DNA of 64,000 nucleotides from Massilia sp. MS-15. GTDB taxonomy: Bacteria > Pseudomonadota > Gammaproteobacteria > Burkholderiales > Burkholderiaceae_D. Shown here one piece after another: positions 25,672 to 34,649 of this stretch (positions are counted from its first letter, which is position 1; the number at the start of each line of letters is the position of its first letter). The position numbers and the translations under genes were made by a program. The notes below the pieces were generated by a model. The model worked only from the letters and a program-made list of their open reading frames with translations. It had not been told where the DNA came from and did no database searches. The stretch is from NCBI RefSeq assembly GCF_020176695.1, contig NZ_JAIWIA010000022.1, positions 1 through 64,000 of the forward strand, read 5' to 3'.

Positions 25672-27784
25672 GCCGGGTCTGCCCCAGGATGAAGGCATAG
25701 GTATCGGCCGCCTCCTGGTCCTGCTGGGCGCGGGTCGAGCCCATGCCGTGGCCGGCGTCGAAATCGACCCGCAGCAGCACCGGCTTGCCGCTGGCGCTGG
25801 CCGCCTGCAGGCGCGCCGCCATCTTGGCCGGGTGGAAGGGCGCCACCCGCGGATCGGTCACGCCGGTGGTAAGCAGCACGGCCGGATACTTGCCGCCGTC
25901 CTTCACCGCCTGGTAGCTGTCGATGCTTTTCAAGGCCCTGAAGCCGGCCTGGTCGCGGATCGCCCCCCATTCCGGTTCCTCGGCAAAGCTGTTCTGCTCC
26001 GCCACGTAGCGCAGCGGATTGTGCCAGCCCACGCCCGATACCACGGCCGCGAACAGGTCCGGGCGCTCGGCCAGCGCCATGCCGGTCGGGATCCCGCCCG
26101 CCGAGCGTCCGCCGATGGCGGTATGGGCCGGGGCGCTGTAGCCCTGCCTGTGCATGTCCTCGACCACGGCGATCAGGTCGCGCCAGGTGTTCGGCTTGTT
26201 TTCCAGCTGGCCGGCGCGGTGCCAGTCGCGGCCGTATTCGCCGCCGCCGCGCACATTGGCGAAGCCGACGATGGCGCCCTGGTCGATCAGGGCCAGCGAA
26301 CGCCCGACGAAGGCCGGGGTATAGGCCGCGGCGCCGTAGCTGCCGTAGGCCGAGATGAAGGCCGGGTTGCGGCCATCCTTCTTCAGTCCCTTTTTATAGA
26401 CCAGGCTGTACGGAATCTTCGTGCCATCCCTGGCCACGGCGAAGCGGCGCTCGGTGGTGTAGGGGCTGGTATCGATCGCCGGCTTCGGCGTCAGGCCGGT
26501 GTCGGCGACCCTGCCGCCGGCATCGATGCTCCAGACCGCGGTCGGGGTCAGCCAGCCGGACAGCAGCATCAGGGCGCCCGGCGCCTCCGGATCGGTCGCC
26601 AGCGCCGGCACCGTGCCATCGAACGGCAAGGCGATGCGGGTCAGCTTGCCATTCGCCTCCAGGCGCAGCACGCGGCCGATGCCGCCATCCATGGCGCGCA
26701 GGTAAAGGCCGTCGCGGGCCCGCGCCATGCTCTGCAGCACCAGGCCGGATTCGGCCACCACCTCGCGCGCATTCCTCACGGACGGCGACTGGGCACTGAC
26801 CTTGACGATGCGCCCGCGCGGATGGCCGCGGTTCGACAGCAGGTACAGCTCGTCGCCCTGCAGCTCGGCGCCCGTCACTTCGTCGGCGAAGTCGGCCACC
26901 GCGGTCCAGCGCGCCCTGCCCTTGAGCACGTCCTGCAGCGGCGCGACCAGGATCCGGTATTCCTGGCGCACGTCGCCCAGCATCAGCAGCGCATGGCGCG
27001 AATGGGGCGTGGCGAACACGAAGGGCATCTGGATCTTGTCATACTTGACGGCCCGGTCCTGGCCGCGCGCCATGATGACGCGGTCTTTGGAAGGGTCGTC
27101 GCCGATGCGGTGGAAACGGGCCCGCGCATCGAGGAAGCGTTCCGGCGTGTTGACCTTGCCGGTGAGCTGGTTGTAGAAGAACCCGGAACTGTCCGCCAGC
27201 CAGCTCGGGCTGGCGTTCTGGGTGTTGGCGATGCGCTCGGGCAGGATGGCGCCGCTGGCCACGTCCATGATGTGCAGCACCGAATCCTCGCTGCCATCCT
27301 TCGACAGGCCGTAGGCCAGCTTGCTGCCGTCCGGCGAGGCGCTCCACCAGTCCAGCGAATAGTGGCTGGTGGCGCTGTCCAGGGTGGTCGGGTCGACCAG
27401 CAGGCGGGTCTTGCCCTGGTCCTGCACGAACAGTTTGAAATTGTTGCTGCCGGCCGGGCGCTGCTGGTAGAAGGTCTTGCCGCCGGCGCGTTCGATGCGG
27501 CTCACCGCGGTGACGTCGCCCGACAGCTGCTGGATGCGCGCCAGCAGTCCGGCGCGCTGCGGCAGGGCGTCGAGCACCGAGCGGGTGTGGGCGTTCTGGT
27601 TCTTCAGGAAAGGCAGCCAGTCCGGATCCTTGTCGTTTTCCATCCAGCGGTAGCGGTCCACCACTTTCTCGCCGAAGTGGGTGTCGGTCACCGGCTCGAC
27701 GCGGGCGACCGGCGGGCCGGCGATGGCGGCGCCGGCAGCCAGCGCCAGCGTGGCGGCGCCGAACAGGCGCAACAGGACAGGCAT
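25667..27784 (-). CDS. S9 family prolyl oligopeptidase, secreted
   Basis: 705 residues from MPVLLRLFG, chosen for GGAG six bases upstream and a clear signal peptide (ATLALAAGAAIAG). An N-terminal beta-propeller region (about 25-430) precedes the alpha/beta-hydrolase domain. The catalytic Ser is in GGRSAGGIP, Asp in TTGVTDPRV and His in DAGHGMGST. The entrance sequence VVDRYRWMENDKDPDW is typical of prolyl oligopeptidases, which cleave after proline in peptides; the signal peptide suggests the periplasm. Its stop codon TAG is contributed by the adjacent REPIN element. Confidence 0.93.
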   Translation of the reverse strand: MPVLLRLFGAATLALAAGAAIAGPPVARVEPVTDTHFGEKVVDRYRWMENDKDPDWLPFLKNQNAHTRSVLDALPQRAGLLARIQQLSGDVTAVSRIERAGGKTFYQQRPAGSNNFKLFVQDQGKTRLLVDPTTLDSATSHYSLDWWSASPDGSKLAYGLSKDGSEDSVLHIMDVASGAILPERIANTQNASPSWLADSSGFFYNQLTGKVNTPERFLDARARFHRIGDDPSKDRVIMARGQDRAVKYDKIQMPFVFATPHSRHALLMLGDVRQEYRILVAPLQDVLKGRARWTAVADFADEVTGAELQGDELYLLSNRGHPRGRIVKVSAQSPSVRNAREVVAESGLVLQSMARARDGLYLRAMDGGIGRVLRLEANGKLTRIALPFDGTVPALATDPEAPGALMLLSGWLTPTAVWSIDAGGRVADTGLTPKPAIDTSPYTTERRFAVARDGTKIPYSLVYKKGLKKDGRNPAFISAYGSYGAAAYTPAFVGRSLALIDQGAIVGFANVRGGGEYGRDWHRAGQLENKPNTWRDLIAVVEDMHRQGYSAPAHTAIGGRSAGGIPTGMALAERPDLFAAVVSGVGWHNPLRYVAEQNSFAEEPEWGAIRDQAGFRALKSIDSYQAVKDGGKYPAVLLTTGVTDPRVAPFHPAKMAARLQAASASGKPVLLRVDFDAGHGMGSTRAQQDQEAADTYAFILGQTRP

Positions 27785-27853
27785 GGGATTCTCCTCCGAG
27801 TTATTGTCTTGCAATATTGCCACGGATCCCATGCCCTGCCGCGGTTTTTTGCC

Positions 27854-28264
27854 TTACTTGCCGACCACCTTCAGCTGCTCGACCTCGAAGCCCGGTTCAC
27901 CCACGAGTTCCTTGTCGAACTCGCCCGTCAGTTCCACCACGGTGTTGTGGTCGACCGTGACCCCGGCCGGGAAGTGCCTGGCGTCGATCTCCACCGTGAT
28001 CTTGCCGCTGGCGTCGGCGAACTCGTAGTCCTCGCCGCCCTTGTGGCTGACCAGCTTGCCCTGCAGGCGCGCGACCTGGTCGTCCTTGCCCTTGTCGAGC
28101 AGGTGCTTGACCGTCACCAGCGGCACGCTGGACGGGCCGGCATAGCGCCCCGCGCCAGGTGCCGGCTTGGCCGAGGGACCGGCATAGCCGGTCGGCTGGG
28201 CGATGGCGAAGGCCGATGCGGCCAGGACGGCAGTGACGAGGGAAGCCTGGAAAATGCGTTTCAT
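27854..28264 (-). CDS. BOF (OB-fold) periplasmic stress-tolerance protein, YgiW/YdeI type
   Basis: 136 residues from MKRIFQASLV, with a signal peptide (AASAFAIA) and then a Gly/Pro linker. The core matches the bacterial OB-fold family PF04076: VKHLLDKGKDDQVARLQGK, then DYEFADASGKITVEID and VVELTGEFDKE. Enteric homologues are periplasmic proteins linked to oxidative, acid and antimicrobial-peptide stress. It is divergent from the S41 peptidase gene and lies 69 bases from the S9 peptidase gene downstream on the same strand. Confidence 0.88.
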   Translation of the reverse strand: MKRIFQASLVTAVLAASAFAIAQPTGYAGPSAKPAPGAGRYAGPSSVPLVTVKHLLDKGKDDQVARLQGKLVSHKGGEDYEFADASGKITVEIDARHFPAGVTVDHNTVVELTGEFDKELVGEPGFEVEQLKVVGK

Positions 28265-28537
28265 GTGCGCTCCTTGAATGTGATGAGCGGCGTGCGCCGC
28301 GACACAAGGGATTATCCGGCCGCACATTAAACCGATCTTAAGAGCGCCTGGCAAAACCACTTGCTTGCCTGGAAGGCAACACCTTACACTGAGCCATTCT
28401 GAACGTCCGCTCTCGGCCAGCCGCGCTTGCGCGATGGCAGTGTGCGACGCGCCAGCCACACCTGTATGCCCGCCATGGCGGCAGCACTGTAATAGATCGA
28501 GGCAAGATCGGATTCGTCATCAACCAGGAGCGGATGT

Positions 28538-29632
28538 ATGTTGGGTGGAAAAAAGTTTGTTGTAGGTTTGGTGGTGAGCATGCTGTTGTCGATTCCCGCC
28601 GTCTCGGCCGAGGTCGCCCCGCTGAAAGGAACCGATCGCGCTGCGATTGTGCAGACGTTGGTAGCGAAAATTAGCGAGAACTACATCGAGCCCAACGTGG
28701 CTGAACGAGTCGGCCGAGCGATCGCAAGCAAACATGCCAAGGGAGGCTATGCGTCTTGCGCCAGCGCGCAAGCGCTGAGTGAGGCCTTGGCGAAGGATTT
28801 GCGCGAATTCAGCGGCGACAAGCATTTCGGCGCCCGAGTGATCGAAGGTTTTCGTGAATTTAGCAGTACCTCCGAACCGCCCAGCCGCGCCGAGATGGAA
28901 GAACGGCGCGACCGGACGGCACGGCGGGGTTACGACATCCAGAAAATCGAACGCCTGCCCGGGAACATTGACTACATTGAGCTGCGCGCCTTCGGAGCAC
29001 CCGCGTTTGTCGCCCAGGCGTATACGTCAGCGATGCAGCTCATGACCGGGACGGACGCGCTGATCATCGACCTGCGCCGCAACGGTGGCGGGAGCCCGGC
29101 CAGCGTGGCCTATCTGATCAGTCATTTCTTTCCGCTTGGCGACGAGCGACACCTGATCGACATGTATAACCGCCCGGAAAATACGACGCAGCAGTACTGG
29201 ACGGTGCCGACGGTCGCACAGCGTTACGACAAGCCAGTGTACGTGTTGACCTCGGCGCGCACGTTTTCCGGTGGAGAGGATTTTGCGTATGGCATGCAGG
29301 TGCAGAAGCGCGGGACGCTGATTGGCGAAACCACTGGCGGAGGTTCGAATCCCGTTGGCTGGTACAGCGTAGGGAACGATATTGCTGTCGCGATTCCGAC
29401 CTCGCGCACGACCAACTTCATCACCAAAACCAACTGGGAACACGTCGGCGTGAAACCGGACATCGCCGTGCCTGCGGCACAGGCCCTGCAGACGGCACAT
29501 GTCGCCATCCTGCGCAACCTGGTCTTATCCGCAAAACACGATAGCGAGCGTACGGAACTGCAACGCCTTCTCACCATGGTGGAGAAAGGAGAGACCGAAA
29601 AGCCAGTCTATACCCTCAGGGGGGAGCGGTAA
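28538..29632 (+). CDS. S41-family peptidase (IRBP/tail-specific protease-like)
   Basis: 364 residues. After a signal peptide (MLLSIPAVSA) comes an N-terminal helical domain (about 35-85) like that of interphotoreceptor retinoid-binding-protein relatives, then the TSPc protease domain. DALIIDLRRNGGGSP precedes the nucleophile region VLTSARTFSGGEDFAYG, and the general-base lysine is probably in KRGTLIGETTGGGSN. There is no PDZ domain, so substrate choice differs from the Prc/CtpA group. Base composition is visibly lower in GC than the neighbours, a hint of later acquisition. Substrate unknown. Confidence 0.87.
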   Translation: MLGGKKFVVGLVVSMLLSIPAVSAEVAPLKGTDRAAIVQTLVAKISENYIEPNVAERVGRAIASKHAKGGYASCASAQALSEALAKDLREFSGDKHFGARVIEGFREFSSTSEPPSRAEMEERRDRTARRGYDIQKIERLPGNIDYIELRAFGAPAFVAQAYTSAMQLMTGTDALIIDLRRNGGGSPASVAYLISHFFPLGDERHLIDMYNRPENTTQQYWTVPTVAQRYDKPVYVLTSARTFSGGEDFAYGMQVQKRGTLIGETTGGGSNPVGWYSVGNDIAVAIPTSRTTNFITKTNWEHVGVKPDIAVPAAQALQTAHVAILRNLVLSAKHDSERTELQRLLTMVEKGETEKPVYTLRGER

Positions 29633-29794
29633 TCGGTCGGTCTTTCCCTTCCCGACGCTGTCACGAATGACGACCTCCGGGACGGCTTTCGCAGGCTCGG
29701 TGCAGCGTCGCGGGAAAGGCCGGGCCGATATTCACCAGGCATTCCTTTCGCTAACCTGTACGCTTACCTGTTGGAGGCAGGTCGAGAAGTTTCG

Positions 29795-31168
29795 TCAGGC
29801 GCTCCAGGGCGCGGCTGGCCAATCGAGCGTCACGCCCAGCCCGCGTCCGTCCAGGCCCGGACCGAAACGCAGCGCGATGCCGTGCAGCTCGGCGATGCGG
29901 CGCACGATCGACAGGCCGAGCCCGCTGCCGCCCTCTTCCTGCCCCAGTACGCGAAAGAAGCGTTCCGTCAGGCGCGACATGCTGGCCGCATCCACGCCCG
30001 GCCCGTCGTCGCATACGCTGATCCACGCCTTGTCCGCCCGCGTGCCGGCGCGCAGTTCGACCCGGCTCCCCGCCGGGCAGTAGCGCAGCGCATTGCCGAC
30101 CAGGTTGCGCAGCGCGATGCCCAGCATCTGGGCATCGCCGCGCACCGTGGCGGGCGCGCCCTGCGGCGCGAGGGCGACATCGAGCACGATGCCGCGCCGC
30201 GCCGCCTCGTCGGCGAATTCCGCGGCCAACTCGGCAAACAGCGGCGCCAGGGCGAGCTCGCCGCTGGCCAGCTGGGCCCGGGCCAGCGGGTCGAGCCGGG
30301 CCAGGGTCAGCAGGCTGTCGACCAGCGCCGCCAGGCGCCCGACGTCCTGGCGCAACCTGCCGAAGGATGCCGCCAGCGCCGGGTGCTGGCGCTGCAGCAG
30401 CTGCACGTGCATGTGCAGGCCGGCCAGCGGCGTGCGCAGCTCGTGGGCGGCATCGGCCGTGAAGCGCCGCTCGGCCTGCAGCGCGGCGTCCAGGCGTGCC
30501 AGCACGCCGTTCAGGGCGCCGACGATGGGCAGCAGTTCGCGCGGCTGGCCATCGGTGGCCACCGGAGCCAGGTCGTTTGGGGTCTGGGCCGCGAGCGCGG
30601 CGGCGGTGCGGCGCAGCGGCGCCAGCACGCGCCCGGTGAGCCACCAGCACACCAGCGCCAGCAGCAGCAGGAAGCCGAGCGCCGGCAGCCACAGGGCCTC
30701 GGCCAGTTCTTCCAGGATGTCGAGGCGCTTGGCGGCGCGCTGGCCCACCTGCACCTCGAAGCCGCGCGCCGCGTCGCGCACCACGAACACGCGCCAGCGC
30801 TCGCCGTCCAGGCGCAGGTCGGCGAAACCGTGGTCGTCGCCGAAGCCGGCCACGAAGGGCCGCGCCGGCGCATCCGCGCTGCGCTGGACCACCCGGCCCG
30901 CCTCCACCAGCTGGTACTGCATGTCGACCCGGCGCACCCTGTCCTGCGCGGGCGGCGGCAGCGGCGCCAGCAGGCCGCGCGCATCGAGCTCGCCGCCGGC
31001 CGCCAGCAGCATGTAGGCCGACTCTTCGAGCGCATCGTCGAACACCTCGCCGGTCTCCTGCCAGGCGATCGCGGTGAGCGTGCCCAGGCTGGCCAGCCAC
31101 AGCACGGCGCTGGCGCCCAGGATCGCGGCCAGCAGGCGCCGCCGCAGCGACCAGACCGCGCTAGGCAT
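29795..31168 (-). CDS. Sensor histidine kinase, QseC/TctE-like
   Basis: 457 residues. Two transmembrane segments (about 11-35 and 158-177) flank a periplasmic sensor of about 120 residues. A HAMP-like linker follows, then HisKA with His242 (DAAHELRTPLAG) and a HATPase domain with N box LRNLVGNALRYC and G boxes DDGPGVD and GSGLGLSI. It overlaps the response regulator gene by eight bases, so the two form a single two-component operon with the regulator first. The signal sensed is unknown. Confidence 0.93.
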   Translation of the reverse strand: MPSAVWSLRRRLLAAILGASAVLWLASLGTLTAIAWQETGEVFDDALEESAYMLLAAGGELDARGLLAPLPPPAQDRVRRVDMQYQLVEAGRVVQRSADAPARPFVAGFGDDHGFADLRLDGERWRVFVVRDAARGFEVQVGQRAAKRLDILEELAEALWLPALGFLLLLALVCWWLTGRVLAPLRRTAAALAAQTPNDLAPVATDGQPRELLPIVGALNGVLARLDAALQAERRFTADAAHELRTPLAGLHMHVQLLQRQHPALAASFGRLRQDVGRLAALVDSLLTLARLDPLARAQLASGELALAPLFAELAAEFADEAARRGIVLDVALAPQGAPATVRGDAQMLGIALRNLVGNALRYCPAGSRVELRAGTRADKAWISVCDDGPGVDAASMSRLTERFFRVLGQEEGGSGLGLSIVRRIAELHGIALRFGPGLDGRGLGVTLDWPAAPWSA

Positions 31169-31823
31169 CCGGCTTCAGGCGGTAGCCGAGACCGCGCACG
31201 GTGACGATGCTGTCGCTGCCGAATTTCTTGCGCAGGTTGTGGATGTAGACCTCGATGGCATTGCTCTCGACCTCCTCGCCCCAGCCGTACAGGCTCTCCT
31301 CGATCTGGGCGCGGGTCACGATGCTCCTGCGGCGCTGCAGGAGGGCCAGCAGCACGTGGTACTCGCGCGCGGTGAGCGCCACCGGCTGGCCGTCCAGGCT
31401 TGCCTGGCGTGTCTCGAGGTCGAGCGCGATGCCGCCGTGCGCAAGCCGGTTGCTGGCCTGGCTGGCGCCGCGCCGCACGGCGGCGCGGATCCGGGCCGAC
31501 ATCTCTTCCAGCTCGAAGGGCTTGACCAGGTAGTCGTCGGCGCCCAGGTCCAGGCCCCCGACCCGGTCGGCCAGCGCGTCGAAGGCGGTGATCATCAGCA
31601 CCGGCACCCTGTTGCCACTGGCGCGTAGGCCGGCCAGCAGCGCGTCGCCGGACACGCCCGGCAGGCCGCGGTCGAGCAGCACGCAGTCGTAGTGGTGGGT
31701 GGCCAGCGCGCTGCGCGCGGCGTCGCCGCGCCTTACCCAGTCCACCGCGTGGCCGTCCAGGCGCAGCCAGGACTGGATGGTGTCGCCGAGCGAGGCGTCG
31801 TCTTCGGCCAGCAGGATGCGCAT
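31161..31823 (-). CDS. OmpR-family response regulator, QseB/TctD-like
   Basis: 220 residues. Receiver domain 1-115 with acidic pocket AEDD, phospho-acceptor Asp51 (CVLLDRGLPGVSG) and switch lysine in YLVKPFE. A winged-helix DNA-binding domain of the PhoB type spans about 125-218 (VALTAREYHVLLALL, then VYIHNLRKKFGSDSI). It is the first gene of the two-component operon. Confidence 0.94.
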   Translation of the reverse strand: MRILLAEDDASLGDTIQSWLRLDGHAVDWVRRGDAARSALATHHYDCVLLDRGLPGVSGDALLAGLRASGNRVPVLMITAFDALADRVGGLDLGADDYLVKPFELEEMSARIRAAVRRGASQASNRLAHGGIALDLETRQASLDGQPVALTAREYHVLLALLQRRRSIVTRAQIEESLYGWGEEVESNAIEVYIHNLRKKFGSDSIVTVRGLGYRLKPDA

Positions 31824-31898
31824 CCGGATTCCTCAGCAAGCGGGATGCGCCATCATGCCATGGATGGGCAGGGCCGCGCCACATGGCCGCGCCGCGCG

Positions 31899-32759
31899 TC
31901 AGGCGCGCGCCGGCCCGGTATCACTCTTGTCGTCCGCTTCACCCAGCATGTCGGCCACCATCTGGCGGGTGCGCGCATCCCAGTGCGCCAGCACGCGCTG
32001 GGGCACGCGGCCGAACACCGTGGCCAGGCCACCGTCCTGCCAGCGGTGCAGGGCGAAGGCCGGCTCGCCCTGCTCCACCAGCGCCCGCCCATCCGGGTGC
32101 GCGGCCGCCATCGGCGCGAACGACAGGCTCAGGTCGGAGGACGACGAGGGACAGGTCACGACCAGCCGCCCGCGCCAGGGGAACACGCCCCCCAGGTGGA
32201 CGTGGCCGCTGCAGATGCCGGCCACGCGGCCCTCCTGCAGGGCCGCGTCGAGGCGGCCTATCCAGGGCTGGCCCGGCCCCGGATCGATCCAGGGCAGGCC
32301 GACATCGACCGGCGGATGGTGCAGGACGACCAGCGCCGGCCCCGCATCCCCGGCCGCCAGCGTCCGCCGCAGCCACGCGGCGCGCTCGGCGCAGAAGGCG
32401 CCGCCATGGCGTCCTTCCTCGACGCTGTCGAGCAGCAGCACGCGTAGTCCGCCCGCATCGGCGACGCCCTGTACGTAGCCTTCCGTGAAATGGCTGTCGC
32501 CGAACACGGCGCGGAAAGGCGCGCGGCGGTCGTGGTTGCCGAGCGCAAAGCGCACCGGCCCCGGCCAGGCCGCCAGCGCCTGCGCGAGCTGGCGGTAGCT
32601 GTCGATGTCTCCGTCGTCGGCCAGGTCGCCGCTCAGCACCAAGAGGTCCGGGGGCGGATGCATGGCGCGCAGGTGCGCGAGCACGCGGATGAAGCGCGCC
32701 AGGTTCGGATGGCCCGGATCGGCATGCAGGTGCAGGTCGGTGACTTGTGCGATCAGCAT
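31899..32759 (-). CDS. Metallophosphoesterase, CpdA-like (3',5'-cyclic nucleotide phosphodiesterase family)
   Basis: 286 residues from MLIAQVTDLH. All calcineurin-type metal motifs are present in order: DLHLHA, SGDLADDG, GNHDRRA, LHHPP and GHVHLGG. The N-terminus MLIAQVTDLHL is that of the CpdA/class III phosphodiesterase branch, which hydrolyses cAMP, though some members act on other phosphoesters. It lies 28 bases downstream of rfaE2 on the same strand. Family firm; cAMP as substrate is likely but inferred. Confidence 0.88.
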   Translation of the reverse strand: MLIAQVTDLHLHADPGHPNLARFIRVLAHLRAMHPPPDLLVLSGDLADDGDIDSYRQLAQALAAWPGPVRFALGNHDRRAPFRAVFGDSHFTEGYVQGVADAGGLRVLLLDSVEEGRHGGAFCAERAAWLRRTLAAGDAGPALVVLHHPPVDVGLPWIDPGPGQPWIGRLDAALQEGRVAGICSGHVHLGGVFPWRGRLVVTCPSSSSDLSLSFAPMAAAHPDGRALVEQGEPAFALHRWQDGGLATVFGRVPQRVLAHWDARTRQMVADMLGEADDKSDTGPARA

Positions 32760-32787
32760 GCCGTTCTCCTGTGTTGGCCGGGATGCC

Positions 32788-33261
32788 CTAGCCGCGGATT
32801 CGGGCCACCAGCTTGCTGGTCGAGCGGTCGTGCTGGAAGTCGATCGCGACCGCCCGCCCGCCATAGGCCAACACCGCCTGCCCTTCCGGGATGCGGGCCA
32901 TGTCGTAGTCGCCGCCCTTGGCGTAGATTTCCGGACGGCTTTCGAGCACCACGTCGAGGGCGGTGTCCTCGTCGAAATCCACCACCAGGCTGACCGACTC
33001 CAGCGCGGCCAGCACCGCCATCCGGTCGGCCAGGGTATTGAGCGGACGCTCGTCGCCCTTGCCGAGGCGCTTGACGGAAGCGTCGGTATTGGCCGCCACC
33101 ACCAGCGAGGCGCCCAGTTCGCGCGCCTGCGCCAGGTAGGTTACGTGGCCGCGGTGCAGGATGTCGAACACCCCGTTGGTCAGGACCACGGGCTTGGGCA
33201 GCTGGGCGATGCGCGCGGCCAGTTCGGCGCGGGTGCAGATCTTCTCTTCGAATGCGGGCAT
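32788..33261 (-). CDS. rfaE2: D-glycero-beta-D-manno-heptose 1-phosphate adenylyltransferase
   Basis: 157 residues, the free-standing C-terminal half of HldE as found in betaproteobacteria. The cytidylyltransferase signature GVFDILHRGHVTYL near residue 40 and the later GDYDMARIPEG identify it. The enzyme makes ADP-heptose for the lipopolysaccharide inner core. It stands 21 bases after the PilU-like gene. Confidence 0.94.
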   Translation of the reverse strand: MPAFEEKICTRAELAARIAQLPKPVVLTNGVFDILHRGHVTYLAQARELGASLVVAANTDASVKRLGKGDERPLNTLADRMAVLAALESVSLVVDFDEDTALDVVLESRPEIYAKGGDYDMARIPEGQAVLAYGGRAVAIDFQHDRSTSKLVARIRG

Positions 33262-33282
33262 ATTGGTATGTAAATAGCTGGT

Positions 33283-34464
33283 TCAGGTGGCAGGGCTGTC
33301 GTCCTGCGCTTCTTCTTCGATCGCCATCGACAGCGCGGGCGCCTGGCCCGCGCCGTCCGGCCCTCCGCGCTCGCCGGAGAGCTTGATCTGCAGGCGCAGG
33401 CCGTTGGCCGAATCGGCATTGCGGATCGCTTCGTCGTAGCCGATATGGCCCCGGTTATACAGTTCGTACAGGGCCTGGTCGAAGGTGCACATGCCGAGTT
33501 CGCGCGACTTGTGCATGATCTCCTTGATGTTCTGGAAGTTCCCTTTCAGGATCATCTCGCCGATGGTCGGGGTGTTCAACAGGATCTCGATGGCCGCCTT
33601 GCGGCCCTTGCCGTCCTCGAGGCGCACCAGGCGCTGCGAGACCACCGCGCGCAGGTTCGACGACAGGTCCATCAGCAGCTGGTTGCGCCGTTCTTCGGGG
33701 AAGAAGTTGATGATGCGGTCCAGGGTCTGGTTGGCATTGTTGGCGTGAAGGGTGCCCAGGCACAGGTGGCCGGTCTCGGCGAAGGCGATCGCGTGTTCCA
33801 TGGTTTCGGTGTCGCGGATCTCGCCGATCAGGATCACGTCCGGCGCCTGGCGCAGCGTGTTCTTCAGGGCGTTGTGCCAGGAATGGGTGTCGACCCCGAC
33901 CTCGCGGTGCGTGACCAGGCAGTTCTTGTTCTTGTGGACGTACTCGACCGGGTCTTCGACCGTGATGATGTGGCCGTGCGAGTGGCTGTTGCGGTAGTCG
34001 ATCATGGCCGCCAGCGTGGTGGACTTGCCGGAACCGGTGCCGCCGACCACCAGCACCAGGCCGCGCTTGGTCATCACCACGTCCTTCAGCACCTCGGGCA
34101 GGTCGAGCTTGTCGAAGTTCGGGATCTCGGAGGCGATGGTACGCACCACCATGCCCACGCTCTGCTGCTGCACGAAGACGTTGACGCGGAAGCGGCACAC
34201 GCCGGGCAGCGAGATCGCGAAGTTGCACTCCATCTCGGCCTCGAATTCAAGACGCTGGCGCTCGTTCATCAGGGACAGGGCCAGGGCGCGCGTGACGTCT
34301 CCGCTCAGGCGCTGCTGACTCAGGGGCTTCATGGCCCCCTGGTGCTTCATGCTGGGCGGGAAATCGCTGGAAATGAACAGGTCGGAGCCGCCCTGCTGGT
34401 GCATGACCGTCAATAACTTGTGAATATAGGCCTGGGCTTGCTCCGGACCGAAGGTGGACGACAT
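33283..34464 (-). CDS. PilT/PilU-type pilus retraction ATPase (third paralogue)
   Basis: 393 residues from MSSTFGPEQA; the longer frame upstream crosses the promoter region. Walker A is GGTGSGKSTT, followed by the acidic box VEDPVEYVH, Walker B region VILIGEIRDTETM and the His box LCLGTLHANNANQTLDR. It is closer to PilU than to PilT: NKNCLVTHREVGVDTHSW resembles the equivalent PilU region, and the protein has an acidic C-terminal tail as PilU does. A dedicated pilT-pilU pair lies at 44.2-46.4 kb, so this genome has at least three such ATPases. Its neighbour rfaE2 is not a pilus gene. Confidence 0.92.
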   Translation of the reverse strand: MSSTFGPEQAQAYIHKLLTVMHQQGGSDLFISSDFPPSMKHQGAMKPLSQQRLSGDVTRALALSLMNERQRLEFEAEMECNFAISLPGVCRFRVNVFVQQQSVGMVVRTIASEIPNFDKLDLPEVLKDVVMTKRGLVLVVGGTGSGKSTTLAAMIDYRNSHSHGHIITVEDPVEYVHKNKNCLVTHREVGVDTHSWHNALKNTLRQAPDVILIGEIRDTETMEHAIAFAETGHLCLGTLHANNANQTLDRIINFFPEERRNQLLMDLSSNLRAVVSQRLVRLEDGKGRKAAIEILLNTPTIGEMILKGNFQNIKEIMHKSRELGMCTFDQALYELYNRGHIGYDEAIRNADSANGLRLQIKLSGERGGPDGAGQAPALSMAIEEEAQDDSPAT

Positions 34465-34649
34465 GGCTACCTCGCAAGGACGCAGGCGAAAATCCTGCAT
34501 GGCAATTATATAGGCTAACATTCGGGCTAACCGCCAGGCTGATCGTGACACCCGCAATCTGGCATGGCAAGACAAATCCTGGCTGACGAAAAGCCAACAA
34601 TGTGTCAGGATGGCGGTAGAACAGCCGTGCATCCTGTACTAGAGACCCT

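Noticed and set aside
31161..31823. Possible link of the two-component pair to the CpdA-like gene downstream
   Set aside because: The regulator gene is downstream of CpdA in minus-strand order and separated by 75 bases; no shared regulatory sequence is visible.
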